From Roseicella frigidaeris (GTDB lineage: Bacteria > Pseudomonadota > Alphaproteobacteria > Acetobacterales > Acetobacteraceae): a stretch of 64,000 nucleotides of DNA. The notes under the pieces were generated by a model. That model did no database searches, had not been told where the DNA came from, and saw nothing but the letters and a program-made list of their open reading frames with translations. Positions 42,531-51,405 of this stretch are shown one piece after another (the first letter of the stretch is position 1; every line of letters begins with the position of its first letter). The DNA is taken from the NCBI RefSeq assembly GCF_003258945.1, contig NZ_QLIX01000006.1:124001-188000 (forward strand). Direction: 5' to 3'. The position numbers were made by a program, and so were the translations under genes.

Positions 42531-44170
42531 CGCGTCACATAGCCCATGGCGCGGTCGCGCGCCCGCGCCGCGGGGTCGCGCGCCGCCGGGTCGCCGAAGC
42601 CGCCGCCGCCCGAGGTCTCCAGCCGCACCCGGTCGCCCTGCCGCAGCGGGACGTTGTCGGATTTCGGCGGCAGCGGGCTCTCGGCGCCGTCCCGCGTCAG
42701 CACCAGCCGCCCGACCGAGGCCGCGTCGCCGCCCGCGAGGCCATAGGGCGCATGGACGAAGCGGTCCATGTTCGCGGTGAAGAAGCAGCGCGGGCTGTCG
42801 ATGCGCCATTCCCGCAGCAGGCCGAGCCCGCCGCGCCGCGCCCCCGCCCCGCCGCTGTCCGGCAGCAGGGCGTAGCGGGTGACGGTGAGCGGCGCCTGCG
42901 CCTCGATCATCTCGATCGGGATGTTGCTGTTGTTGTGCATGCCGGCCGAGAGGGCGTTGACGCCATCCTTCGCCGGATGCGCGCCGGTGCCGCCGATCTC
43001 GATCTCCACCAGCACCTCGCGCCGCGCATCCGCGGCGACGGTCTGGAAGGTGCAGACATAGGAATTGCCGTAATAGGCGGCGGGGATGCGGTCCGGCACC
43101 GCCTGGTGCAGGGCGCCGAACATGGCGTTCAGCAGCCGGTGCGTCACCGCGATGCGGTGCACGACCGGCGCCGGATGCCGGGCATTCACCACCAGCCCCT
43201 CGGGCGCGATGGTCGTCACCGGCCGGTAGCAGCCGGCATTGGCGGCGAAGGGCTCGTCGCAGGCGCACATGACGGCGAACATCACCGCGGCGTTGCTGCT
43301 GGCGAGCGTCGCGTTGGTCGGCCCCTGCACCTGCGGCGAGCAGCCGGAGAGATCGACCGAGATGGCGTCGCCCTGGATCGTCAGCGCCACATGCAGCCGG
43401 ATCGGCTGGTCGAGGTCGATGCCGTCATCGTCCAGCCAGTCGGTGAACTCATAGGTGCCGTCCGGCATGCGGGCGATGGCGGCGCGCATCGCCTGCTCGC
43501 TCATGTCGAGGATGCGGCGCCCGGCCTCGATCATCCCCTCGGCGCCGTAGCGGCTGGCGAGGCGGCGCAGCGCCGCGGCGCCCACCTCGAGCGAGGCGAT
43601 CTGGCTCTGCAGGTCGCCGAGCAGCAGGTCGGGCTTGCGGATGTTCTGGCGGATCATCGCCCAGACCGCCTCGTTCCGCCGGCCCTTCTCGATCAGCTTC
43701 AGCGGCGGGATGCGCAGCCCTTCCTGGAAGATCTCGATCGCCTTCGCCGCGTAGCTGCCCGCGACCAGCCCGCCGACATCGATATGGTGGCAAAGCGTGC
43801 CGACGAAGGCGATGCGCCGGCCCTCATGGAAGACCGGCTTGAAGGCGCAGATATCCGGCAGGTGCTGGCCGCCGCAATAGGGGTCGTTGGAGATGACGAC
43901 ATCCTCCGGCCCCCAGGTCTCCGGGTCGATCCACCGGTCCAGCAGCTCGCGCAGGAAATGCGACATGCTGTTGAGGTGGCTCGGGATGCGCGCCGATTGC
44001 GCCAGGTTGTTGCCCTCGGCATCGAAGACGGCGGTCGAGTAGTCCAGCAGCTCGCGCACGATGGTGCTGCGGCTGGTGCGCCAGACGGTGACGTCCATCT
44101 CCGCCGCCGCGGCGGTCAGGGCGTTGCGGATCACCTCGATCTCGATCGGGCCGAGCGTGGCGGCACTCAT
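42527..44170 (-). CDS. hyuB: Hydantoinase B / oxoprolinase-type beta subunit 1
   Basis: A 547-residue HyuB-family subunit (N-methylhydantoinase, 5-oxoprolinase C-terminal half, acetone or acetophenone carboxylase subunit). It shows the N-terminal IEIEVIRNALTAAAAEMDVTV, the metal or active-site segment NDPYCGGQHLPDICAFKPVF and GTLCHHIDVGG, and the conserved C-terminal glycine-rich end ETSGGGGFGDPAARDP. It overlaps hyuA1 by 4 bases (ATGA, 44167-44170) and maoC by 4 bases. Only 547 residues, about 50 shorter than hyuB2, so the two pairs are not recent duplicates. The partner is HyuA1. Confidence 0.9.
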   Translation of the reverse strand: MSAATLGPIEIEVIRNALTAAAAEMDVTVWRTSRSTIVRELLDYSTAVFDAEGNNLAQSARIPSHLNSMSHFLRELLDRWIDPETWGPEDVVISNDPYCGGQHLPDICAFKPVFHEGRRIAFVGTLCHHIDVGGLVAGSYAAKAIEIFQEGLRIPPLKLIEKGRRNEAVWAMIRQNIRKPDLLLGDLQSQIASLEVGAAALRRLASRYGAEGMIEAGRRILDMSEQAMRAAIARMPDGTYEFTDWLDDDGIDLDQPIRLHVALTIQGDAISVDLSGCSPQVQGPTNATLASSNAAVMFAVMCACDEPFAANAGCYRPVTTIAPEGLVVNARHPAPVVHRIAVTHRLLNAMFGALHQAVPDRIPAAYYGNSYVCTFQTVAADARREVLVEIEIGGTGAHPAKDGVNALSAGMHNNSNIPIEMIEAQAPLTVTRYALLPDSGGAGARRGGLGLLREWRIDSPRCFFTANMDRFVHAPYGLAGGDAASVGRLVLTRDGAESPLPPKSDNVPLRQGDRVRLETSGGGGFGDPAARDPAARARDRAMGYVTR

Positions 44171-46206
44171 GCGTCGCTCCGTGCGATCAGCGCGCCCGCC
44201 GGGCCGAGCGCCGCAGTCCAGCCGCGGCCGATCCAATGGGTGGCGAAGGGTTCCTCGACGATGGCGGGGCCGGTGATGCGGTCCTCCGGCGGCAGCGCCT
44301 CGCGGTCCCAGACCGGCACGTCACGCCAGGCGCCTTCCTCGAAGACGCGGCGGCTGCCCTTCAGCGCCGGCCGCGGCGCCGGCACCGGCTCCGCCGCCTC
44401 GGGCTTCGGCAGCCGGCCGGTGGCGATGGCGCGCAGGGTGACGATCTCCACCGCCTCGGCCTCGTCGGCATAGCTGAAGCGCTGCCGGTGCGTCGCGTGG
44501 AAGCGGGCCAGCAGCGGCGGCAGCGCGCAGGCCTCGGGCCAGGGCACCAGCAGCTCGAAGGCCTGGCCGTGATAGCGCATGTCGGCGGCGATCGCGATCT
44601 CGCGCCGCTCCGCCGGCACGCCGTCCCGCGCCAGCCCGGCCTCCGCCTCGGCCCGCAGCCCGGCGACCAGCGCCTCGATCGCCGGCAGGCTGGCGGGCAG
44701 CGCCGGCATCACCCGCGAGCGGGCGATGTCCTGCACCAGGTCGGAATAGAGGATGCCATAGGCCGAGAGCGTGCCCGGTTCCCGCGGGAAGATCACCTCG
44801 CGGATGCCCATCTCGGCCGCCACCTCGGTCGCGTGCAGCCCGCCGGCGCCGCCGAAGGAGAGCAGCGCGAAGTCGCGCGGATCGAGCCCCTTCTCGAACA
44901 GCGAGAGCCGCACCGCGGCGCCGAGATTGGCATTCGTCACCGTCAGCATGCCCTGCGCCGCCGCCTCGACCGGCAGGCCGAGCGGCGCGCCGACCCGGGC
45001 CTCGATCGCCGCCCGCGTCGCCGGCATGTCGAGCCGCATCATGCCGCCGAGGAAGTAGTCGGGGTCGAGCCGGCCGAGGGCGAGGTTGGCATCCGTCACC
45101 GTCGGCTCCGTCCCGCCGCGGCCATAGGCGACCGGGCCGGGGCGCGAGCCGGCGCTGCGCGGCCCGACCGTCAGCCGCCCGCCGGAATCGACGCCCGCGA
45201 TGGAGCCGCCGCCGGCGCCGATGGTGCGCATCTCCACCATCGGCAGGCGCACCGGCAGCCGGTCGATCTCGCCCTGCGTCACCACCGAGACGCGGCCGCC
45301 CTGCACCACCGAGACATCGTAGCTGGTGCCGCCCATATCGACGGCGACGAGGTTCGGCCGGCCCAGCAGCGCGGCGATCCGCCCGGCCGCCAGCGCCCCG
45401 CCGGAGGGGCCGGAGAGCAGCAGCCGCGCCGGCTGCTCCGCCGCCTGGCGCAGGCTGCAGACGCCGCCATTCGACTGCACCAGGAAGACCAGGGGCCGGA
45501 ACCCGCCTTCCCCGAGCCGGGATTCCAGCCGGTCGAGATAGGCCTTCACCACCGGCACCAGCAGGGCATTCAGCACCGTCGTGCTCGCCCGCTCGTATTC
45601 GCGGATCTCGGGGCTGATCTCGCTGCTGAGCGAGACCGGCAGGCCCGGCCGCGCCGCCGCCAGCAGGGCCTTCAGCCGCTGCTCATGCGCCGGGTTGGCG
45701 TAGCTGTGCAGCAGGCAGACCGCCACCGCCTCGGCGCCCAGCGCCTCCAGCCGGGCGACCAGGCCAGGGATCGCCGCCTCGTCCAGCGCCCGCTCCGGCG
45801 TGCCGTCGGCGCGCATCCGCTCGGCCACGCCGAGCCGGCGGTCGCGCTCGATCAGGCAGGGGAAGGGATCGAGGTCGAGCCGATAGAGCTCGCGCCGCAC
45901 ATGCCGGGTGATCTCCAGCACGTCCTCGAACCCCTCGGTGGTCAGCAGCACGCCGCGGGCGAGCCTGCGTTCCAGCACCGCATTGGTGGCGATGGTGGTG
46001 CCGTGCAGCAGCAGCCCGACCTCGGCGAGGGCGAAGCCGAAGCGCCGGGAGGCCTCCTCGACGCCGCGCAGCAGCCCGATGGAGGGGTCCTCCGGCGTCG
46101 TCGGCGTCTTCCAGGCTCGCACGCTGCCGTCGCGGGCATCGAGCACCTGCAGGTCGGTGAAGGTGCCGCCGATATCGACGGCGATGCGGACGGGTCGCTC
46201 GCTCAT
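44167..46206 (-). CDS. hyuA: Hydantoinase A / oxoprolinase-type alpha subunit 1
   Basis: A 679-residue ATP-binding subunit of the hydantoinase/oxoprolinase/carboxylase superfamily. The N-terminal actin-like ATPase starts IAVDIGGTFTDLQVLDARDG, then LLHGTTIATNAVLERR, CLLHSYANPAHEQRL, VQSNGGVCSLRQA and VDMGGTSYDVSVV. Typical HyuA proteins phosphorylate the substrate carbonyl for ring opening (hydantoin, oxoproline) or carboxylation. The ATG at 46206 lies 3 bases after the dctM stop codon, giving a very close but not overlapping junction. Its sequence is clearly different from HyuA2 (679 versus 694 residues). The substrate is probably whatever the TRAP system upstream imports. Confidence 0.9.
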   Translation of the reverse strand: MSERPVRIAVDIGGTFTDLQVLDARDGSVRAWKTPTTPEDPSIGLLRGVEEASRRFGFALAEVGLLLHGTTIATNAVLERRLARGVLLTTEGFEDVLEITRHVRRELYRLDLDPFPCLIERDRRLGVAERMRADGTPERALDEAAIPGLVARLEALGAEAVAVCLLHSYANPAHEQRLKALLAAARPGLPVSLSSEISPEIREYERASTTVLNALLVPVVKAYLDRLESRLGEGGFRPLVFLVQSNGGVCSLRQAAEQPARLLLSGPSGGALAAGRIAALLGRPNLVAVDMGGTSYDVSVVQGGRVSVVTQGEIDRLPVRLPMVEMRTIGAGGGSIAGVDSGGRLTVGPRSAGSRPGPVAYGRGGTEPTVTDANLALGRLDPDYFLGGMMRLDMPATRAAIEARVGAPLGLPVEAAAQGMLTVTNANLGAAVRLSLFEKGLDPRDFALLSFGGAGGLHATEVAAEMGIREVIFPREPGTLSAYGILYSDLVQDIARSRVMPALPASLPAIEALVAGLRAEAEAGLARDGVPAERREIAIAADMRYHGQAFELLVPWPEACALPPLLARFHATHRQRFSYADEAEAVEIVTLRAIATGRLPKPEAAEPVPAPRPALKGSRRVFEEGAWRDVPVWDREALPPEDRITGPAIVEEPFATHWIGRGWTAALGPAGALIARSDA

Positions 46207-46209
46207 GCG

Positions 46210-47574
46210 CTACCCCATAACCCGTGGCAGCCAGAGCGCAATCCCCGGCCAGACCATCAGCAGCGCGACGGCCAGCAGATAGGCGGCGAGGAAGGGCGTG
46301 ACGCCGACGAAGACATCGGTGATCGGCCCGGCCCGCGGTCGCATCCCCTGCAGCACGTACATCACCGTGCCGTCCGGCGGGCTGATCTGCGCGATCTCGA
46401 CCAGCATGGTCACCATCACGCCGAACCAGACCGGATCGTAGCCGAGGGCGGTGACGATCGGGAAGACCACCGGCACCGTGGTGATGATCATGGAGAACCC
46501 CTCCATGAAGGTGCCGAGCGCCAGGTAGAGCGCCAGGATGCAGCTCATGATCGCCCAGGGCGGCAGCGGCAGGTGGCCGATGAACTGGGCCAGCGCCTGC
46601 GGCACGTTGATCGCCGTCAGCAGGTAGTTCAGCAGATAGGCGCCGAAAATGATGAGGCCGAGCAGCGCGGTGTTGCGCGCCGTCGCCTCGGCGCTCGCGT
46701 TCAGCAGCCGCAGGCTGAGCTTGCCCTCCACCGCCGCGAAGCCCGCGGCGCCGACCACGCCGAGCGCCGCCGCCTCGGTCGGCGTCGCATAGCCGGCATA
46801 GATCGAGCCCAGCACCAGCAGCATCAGCAGCAGCGTCGGCACCAGGTCGAGCAGCGCCCGCAGCTTCATCCCGAGCGGCAGCGCCGGCGGCCGCTGCAAC
46901 GGGCTGGCCATGCCGTGCCAGAGGATCACCAGCAGGAACAGACCGGTCACCAGGATGCTCGGCAGCAGCGCCGCGATGTAGAGCGCGCCGACCGAGGTCT
47001 CGGTGATCAGCCCGTAGATGATGAAGGTGATGCCGGGCGGGATCAGGTTGCCGAGCGCGCCGCCGGCGGCGAGCGAGCCGAGCACCATGCGCTGGCTGTA
47101 GGCCGAGTTGTTGAAGTAAGGCAGCGCGACGGAGCCCATGGTGGCGGCCGTCGCCACCGAGGAGCCGGAGATCGCCGAGAAGACGGCGCAGGAGACGATG
47201 TTGGTGTGCAGCAGCCCGCCCGGCAGGCGGTTCAGCCAGACATTCAGCGCCCGGTAGAGCCGGTCCGAGAGGCCGGCGCGCAGCAGTATCTCGCCCATCA
47301 GCAGGAAGAGCGGCACCGCGACCAGCACGAAATTCGAGGACGGCCCCCAGAGAGTCTGCCCCGCGAAGGCCCACCAGGGCCGGTCCGAGAAGGTCAGCCC
47401 GATCAGGATGCCGAGCAGGCCGAGCACCGCGGCGATGTAGACCCCGGCGCCGAAGAACAGGATGAAGACGCCGGTGAGCGCCAGGATCTCCATCACCGGC
47501 ACCGCCTCGCCGCCGGTGGCGGCGGCGAAGAGGGCCGCCGCCAGCAGGGCGAGCAGGAAGACGACCGCGATCAT
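46210..47574 (-). CDS. dctM: TRAP transporter large permease (DctM)
   Basis: A 454-residue integral membrane protein of the TRAP-T large subunit family, with about twelve hydrophobic segments. Family motifs include FLLMGEILLRAGLSDRLYRAL, SGSSVATAATMGSVALPYF, PPGITFIIYG and GTFMEGFSMIITTVPVVFPI. It moves an organic acid across the inner membrane driven by the sodium or proton gradient, with DctQ and the binding protein DctP. Its ATG overlaps the dctQ stop by 4 bases (47571-47574) and hyuA1 follows after 3 bases. The placement between two hyuAB pairs, rather than at one end, is unusual. Confidence 0.9.
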   Translation of the reverse strand: MIAVVFLLALLAAALFAAATGGEAVPVMEILALTGVFILFFGAGVYIAAVLGLLGILIGLTFSDRPWWAFAGQTLWGPSSNFVLVAVPLFLLMGEILLRAGLSDRLYRALNVWLNRLPGGLLHTNIVSCAVFSAISGSSVATAATMGSVALPYFNNSAYSQRMVLGSLAAGGALGNLIPPGITFIIYGLITETSVGALYIAALLPSILVTGLFLLVILWHGMASPLQRPPALPLGMKLRALLDLVPTLLLMLLVLGSIYAGYATPTEAAALGVVGAAGFAAVEGKLSLRLLNASAEATARNTALLGLIIFGAYLLNYLLTAINVPQALAQFIGHLPLPPWAIMSCILALYLALGTFMEGFSMIITTVPVVFPIVTALGYDPVWFGVMVTMLVEIAQISPPDGTVMYVLQGMRPRAGPITDVFVGVTPFLAAYLLAVALLMVWPGIALWLPRVMG

Positions 47575-48245
47575 GCCGAGAGGCTCCGCTTCAGGCCGGG
47601 CGGCGCCTCGGCCGGCGGCCGCGCCCCCTCGCGTGCCATCTCCACCGCCTCCAGCGCTTCCGCCGTCTCGTCCTCGAGGGTGCGGGAGCCGAGCAGCCGG
47701 TCGAGCTCGCCGGCGCGGCCGAGCAGCAGGGAGAGCACGGATTCCAGCACCAGCGCCGCGATCATGGCGCAGAAGACCAGGATGCCGAAGCCCCAGATGC
47801 CCTGCGGCAGGGCCAGCGGGATGCGCAGCGCGCTGTTGTCGTGCGCCTCGAACAGCAGGCTCTCGTCCAGCAGCGCCCAGGCCGCCCAGGCGCAGAACAG
47901 CGCGAAGCCGAAGAGCAGCAGCAGCGAGACCAGGTGCAGCACGGAGCGGAAGCGCAGCGGCAGCCGGTTCACCCAGACATCGACGCGGATATGCGCCCGC
48001 CGCGCCAGGGTGTGGGCGAGGCTCCAGGCGATGCCGCCGGCCAGCATGTAGCCGGTGACCTCGGTGGTCGCCGCCGAGGAGAAGCCGAGCAGGCTGCGCG
48101 CCACCACGTCGAAGGTGATGAAGAGGGCGCAGAGGATGTAATTCCAGCCCGCGAGATAGGCCATCACCGCGGCGAAGCCGGCGATGCCCTGCCGCAGCCG
48201 CCGCGCCGCCCGCAGCGGCGCGGGCAGTCGCGCCCCGCCGCTCAC
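47571..48245 (-). CDS. dctQ: TRAP transporter small permease (DctQ)
   Basis: A 224-residue small subunit of the TRAP system. Four membrane segments are seen (about residues 20-45, 50-75, 100-125 and 140-165), with the DctQ motif RRAHIRVDVWVNRL between the second and third. The C-terminal tail of about 55 residues (LGSRTLEDETAEALEAVEMAREG to the end) is charged, cytoplasmic and longer than usual. It starts with a GTG at 48245 whose GTGA overlaps the dctP stop codon, and its own stop overlaps dctM. It forms the membrane complex with DctM. Confidence 0.85.
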   Translation of the reverse strand: MSGGARLPAPLRAARRLRQGIAGFAAVMAYLAGWNYILCALFITFDVVARSLLGFSSAATTEVTGYMLAGGIAWSLAHTLARRAHIRVDVWVNRLPLRFRSVLHLVSLLLLFGFALFCAWAAWALLDESLLFEAHDNSALRIPLALPQGIWGFGILVFCAMIAALVLESVLSLLLGRAGELDRLLGSRTLEDETAEALEAVEMAREGARPPAEAPPGLKRSLSA

Positions 48246-49324
48246 CCGCCGAAACGCACGCCGGCGATCGGCGCGATCACCTGGTTTAACACCTCGCCGC
48301 AGCGGGCGCCGCAGCGCTTGACGAAGCCGGGCAGCACGCTTTTCTCCAGGATCTCGCGCAGCGCCGCGCGGTCGGCCGGCGTCGCCGCCACCTCGGCGAT
48401 CGGCTTGCCGGCGAGGCTGTGGATCTTGCACTCCTCCGCCTTGCCGATGGCGCAGTCGAGACCGTCGCGCGTCGCCGCGGCGCCGAGCGCCCATTGCTTC
48501 TCGCTGACCTCGGCGAGCGTCGCCTCCACCGCCGCCCGCACCGTCGGGTCGAGCCGGTTCCACCAGGCGATGTTCACCATGTAGCCGGCCAGCGCCCAGG
48601 AGATGGGCAGGTTGGAGACATGCGTCGTCACCTCCGTCCAGCGCGCCGCGACGCCGCTGCCGGTGCCGGTGATGGCGCAATCGACGACGCCGCGCTCCAG
48701 CGCCGAATAGACCTCGGGGAAGCCGATCGAGACCGGCTGGGCGCCGAGCGCGGTGAAGAAATCCACCAGCGAATTGCCGAAGGTGCGGATCTTGCGGCCC
48801 TTGAGGTCGGCCAGGCTGGCGAAGGGCTGGCGGCACCAGACCACCTGCGCCGGGAAGGGGTAGATCAGCATCAGCCGGGCGCCGAAGCGCTCCAGGTCCT
48901 TGTTGACCACCGGCAGCATCGCCTCGGCGATCCGCTTCGCCGTGCCGATATCGGGCGCGAGGCCGGCGAGATCGACGCCGTCCAGGATCGGCACGTCGCC
49001 CGAGAGGGTGGTCAGCGTGCTGGCGCCGATATCCGCCTGGCCGGAGCGGACGAGGCGCACCAGCTCGGTGCCGGAGAGATTGCGCTCGGCATGGGTCGAG
49101 AGCTGCACCTCGATGCGGCCGTTGCTCGCCTTGGCCAGCCCCTCTTTCAGCACCGGCACGTCGACGCGGGTGAATTGCGGCTGCGTCGGCAGCGGCTGGG
49201 TGACGGCGACGATCGTCACCTTCGGGCCGGGCGGCACCGCCTGCGCCATGGCGGGGCCAATGGGGAGGCCAATGGCGAAGCCGGTGGCAAGCAGCGCCGC
49301 GGCGCCCAGAACCCAACTCCTCAT
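48242..49324 (-). CDS. dctP: TRAP transporter solute-binding protein (DctP)
   Basis: A 360-residue periplasmic binding protein of the DctP family with a signal peptide (MRSWVLGAAALLATGFAIGLPIGPAMA). The mature part shows VDVPVLKEGLAKASNGRIEVQL, LVRSGQADIGAS, FASLADLKGRKIRTFGNSLVDFF, the arginine of KIRTF that usually binds the ligand carboxylate, and ERGVVDCAITGTGSGVAARW. It delivers the ligand, most probably a carboxylate, to DctQM. It begins within 4 bases of the hyuA2 stop (ATGA, 49321-49324) and overlaps dctQ by 4 bases. Two Cys pairs in the C-terminal part (LDCAIGKAEEC, KRCGARC) may form disulfides. Confidence 0.9.
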   Translation of the reverse strand: MRSWVLGAAALLATGFAIGLPIGPAMAQAVPPGPKVTIVAVTQPLPTQPQFTRVDVPVLKEGLAKASNGRIEVQLSTHAERNLSGTELVRLVRSGQADIGASTLTTLSGDVPILDGVDLAGLAPDIGTAKRIAEAMLPVVNKDLERFGARLMLIYPFPAQVVWCRQPFASLADLKGRKIRTFGNSLVDFFTALGAQPVSIGFPEVYSALERGVVDCAITGTGSGVAARWTEVTTHVSNLPISWALAGYMVNIAWWNRLDPTVRAAVEATLAEVSEKQWALGAAATRDGLDCAIGKAEECKIHSLAGKPIAEVAATPADRAALREILEKSVLPGFVKRCGARCGEVLNQVIAPIAGVRFGG

Positions 49325-51405
49325 GCGCTCGGCCCTTCCTGCAGCGTAATGGCGATGTTGCCGAAACCGTCCAGCGCGGCGCGCGCGCCCGGCGGGACCA
49401 GGCAGGTGCAGTCGTATTCCTCGATGATCGCCGGCCCGACGACCGGACTGACAAGCGAGGACCGTGCCAGCACCGCCGTCTCCCGCCAGCCGAGCTCGCG
49501 GCCGAAATAGGCGCGGCGGCTGGCCTGGGGCGGGCGGATGCTGCGCGGCGAAAGGCGCTCCGGCAGGCGCGGACGGTCGGGCAGGCCGGTGCCGATCACC
49601 TGCAGGGTGACGAACTCCACCGGCTCCCCGGCGCCGGCGCGATGGCCATAGGTGCGCTCATGCTCGGCGCCGTAGCGCTCCTCGACGATCTCCGGCCCCT
49701 CCCCCGCGGCGAAGCCGACCTGCAGCTCGAAGGACTGGCCCTGGTAGCGCAGCGTCGCGCCGCGGCGGATGGCGATGCGCTCCGGCGGGAAGCCCTGCGC
49801 CCGCAGCCGCGCCCGCGCCTCCGCCTCCAGCGCCGCGGCGGCCGCCTCCAGCGCCGCCGGGTCGAGGCCGCGCGCCAGGTGCCGCCAGGAGCGCGAGAGA
49901 TGCAGCTCGACATCCGAGGCGAGCAGGCCGAGCGCCGAGAAGACGCCGGCCGAGGGCGGCACCACCACCCGCCTCATGCCGAGCGCCCGCGCCATGCCGG
50001 CGGCAAACAGCGGCCCGTTGCCGCCGAAGGCGACGAGGGCGAAGCCGCGCGGATCCCGCCCGCGCTCGGAGGAGACGGCCTTGATGGCGCGGATCATGTT
50101 CGAGGCGGCGATCAGATGCGCGCCATGCGCCGCCTCCTCGGGGCTGAGGCCGAGCGGCGCGGCGACCCGTTCGGCGATGGCGGCGCGCGAGGCGGCGGCG
50201 TCGATCGGCAGGGCGCCGCCGACCAGCGCCTCCGGGTTCAGGTAGCCGAGGACGACATTGGCATCCGTCACCGTCGGCTGGGTATTGCCCTGGCCGTAGC
50301 AGACCGGCCCCGGCCAGGCGCCGGCGCTCTCCGGCCCCACCTGCGGCGCCCCCGCGGCGTCGAGCCAGATGAGCGAGCCGCCGCCGGCGCCGACCTCGGC
50401 GAGGTCGATCGCCGGCACCTTGAGCTGGTAGCCGGCGCCCGAGAGCAGGCGCGAGCCGACCATGATGCCGCCGCCGACGCTGTACTCGCCGGCCCGCGTC
50501 ACCTCGCCGCCCTCGATGACGCCGGCCTTGGCCGTGGTGCCGCCCATGTCGAAGGAGATGGCGTCGGCGAGGCCGATGCGCCGCGCCAGCATCTGCACGC
50601 CGATGACGCCGGCGGCCGGCCCGCTCTCCACCACATGCACCGGCAGCCGCGCCGCCTCGGCCGCCGGCATCAGCCCGCCCGAAGACTGCATCAGCAGCAG
50701 CGGCGCGGCGAGGCCGGCCCCCTGCAGGTCGCGCGAGAGGGCGGTGAGGTAGCGGCCGAGGATGGGGCCGAGATAGGCATTGATGACGGTGGTCGAGCTG
50801 CGCTCGTACTCCTTCATCTCCGGCAGCACCTCGACGCTGAGCGAGACCGGCAGGCCGGGGGCGAGACGGGCGACGATCTCGCCGATCCGCCGCTCATGCG
50901 CCGGGTTGGCATAGGCATGCAGCAGACAGACGGCGATGGCCTCGACGCCCTCGGCGAGGAGCTGCGCGACGGCCGCCTCCGCCGCCGCCTCGTCCAGCGG
51001 GTGCTCCACCTCGCCGCGCACGTTCACCCGCTCCGGCACGCCGAGGCGGAGATGCCGCGGCACCAGCGGCGCCGGCTTCTCCCAGCGCAGGTCGTAGAGG
51101 CGCGGCATGCGCAGCGTACGGATCTCCAGCACGTCGCGGAAGCCCTCGGTGGTGATGAGGCCGGTCTTCGCCCCCTTGTGCTCGAGGATGGCGTTGGAGG
51201 CGACGGTGGTGGCGTGCAGGATCTCCTCCACCTCGCCCGGCGCGATGCCGGCCTCGGCGAAGAGCGCGCCCAGCCCCTCGACGATGGCGCGGCCATAGTC
51301 GCCGACCGAGGAGCTGACCTTGCGGGTGCGCAGCGCGCCATCCGTCCCGATGGCCACGAGATCGGTGAAGGTGCCGCCGATATCGGCCGCGACGCGCCAG
51401 CTCAT
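49321..51405 (-). CDS. hyuA: Hydantoinase A / oxoprolinase-type alpha subunit 2
   Basis: A 694-residue HyuA-family subunit with the actin-like ATPase start WRVAADIGGTFTDLVAIGTDG, LHATTVASNAILEHKGAKTG, EYERSSTTVINAYLGPIL, LMQSSGGLMPA and SFDMGGTTAKAGVIEGG. The ATP-dependent activation of a carbonyl is the shared chemistry of the family. It is about 15 residues longer than HyuA1 and has a different C-terminal part, so the two are paralogues of different subfamilies. It overlaps hyuB2 (51402-51405) and dctP (49321-49324) by 4 bases each. With HyuB2 it should form an A2B2-type or AB complex. Confidence 0.9.
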   Translation of the reverse strand: MSWRVAADIGGTFTDLVAIGTDGALRTRKVSSSVGDYGRAIVEGLGALFAEAGIAPGEVEEILHATTVASNAILEHKGAKTGLITTEGFRDVLEIRTLRMPRLYDLRWEKPAPLVPRHLRLGVPERVNVRGEVEHPLDEAAAEAAVAQLLAEGVEAIAVCLLHAYANPAHERRIGEIVARLAPGLPVSLSVEVLPEMKEYERSSTTVINAYLGPILGRYLTALSRDLQGAGLAAPLLLMQSSGGLMPAAEAARLPVHVVESGPAAGVIGVQMLARRIGLADAISFDMGGTTAKAGVIEGGEVTRAGEYSVGGGIMVGSRLLSGAGYQLKVPAIDLAEVGAGGGSLIWLDAAGAPQVGPESAGAWPGPVCYGQGNTQPTVTDANVVLGYLNPEALVGGALPIDAAASRAAIAERVAAPLGLSPEEAAHGAHLIAASNMIRAIKAVSSERGRDPRGFALVAFGGNGPLFAAGMARALGMRRVVVPPSAGVFSALGLLASDVELHLSRSWRHLARGLDPAALEAAAAALEAEARARLRAQGFPPERIAIRRGATLRYQGQSFELQVGFAAGEGPEIVEERYGAEHERTYGHRAGAGEPVEFVTLQVIGTGLPDRPRLPERLSPRSIRPPQASRRAYFGRELGWRETAVLARSSLVSPVVGPAIIEEYDCTCLVPPGARAALDGFGNIAITLQEGPSA

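Noticed and set aside
44236-48051. Frame of about 1270 codons on the plus strand opposite the hyu-dct operon
   Set aside because: It is antisense to hyuA1, dctM and dctQ, whose products have clear motifs; its translation is His/Arg/Gln-rich and low complexity, a composition artefact.
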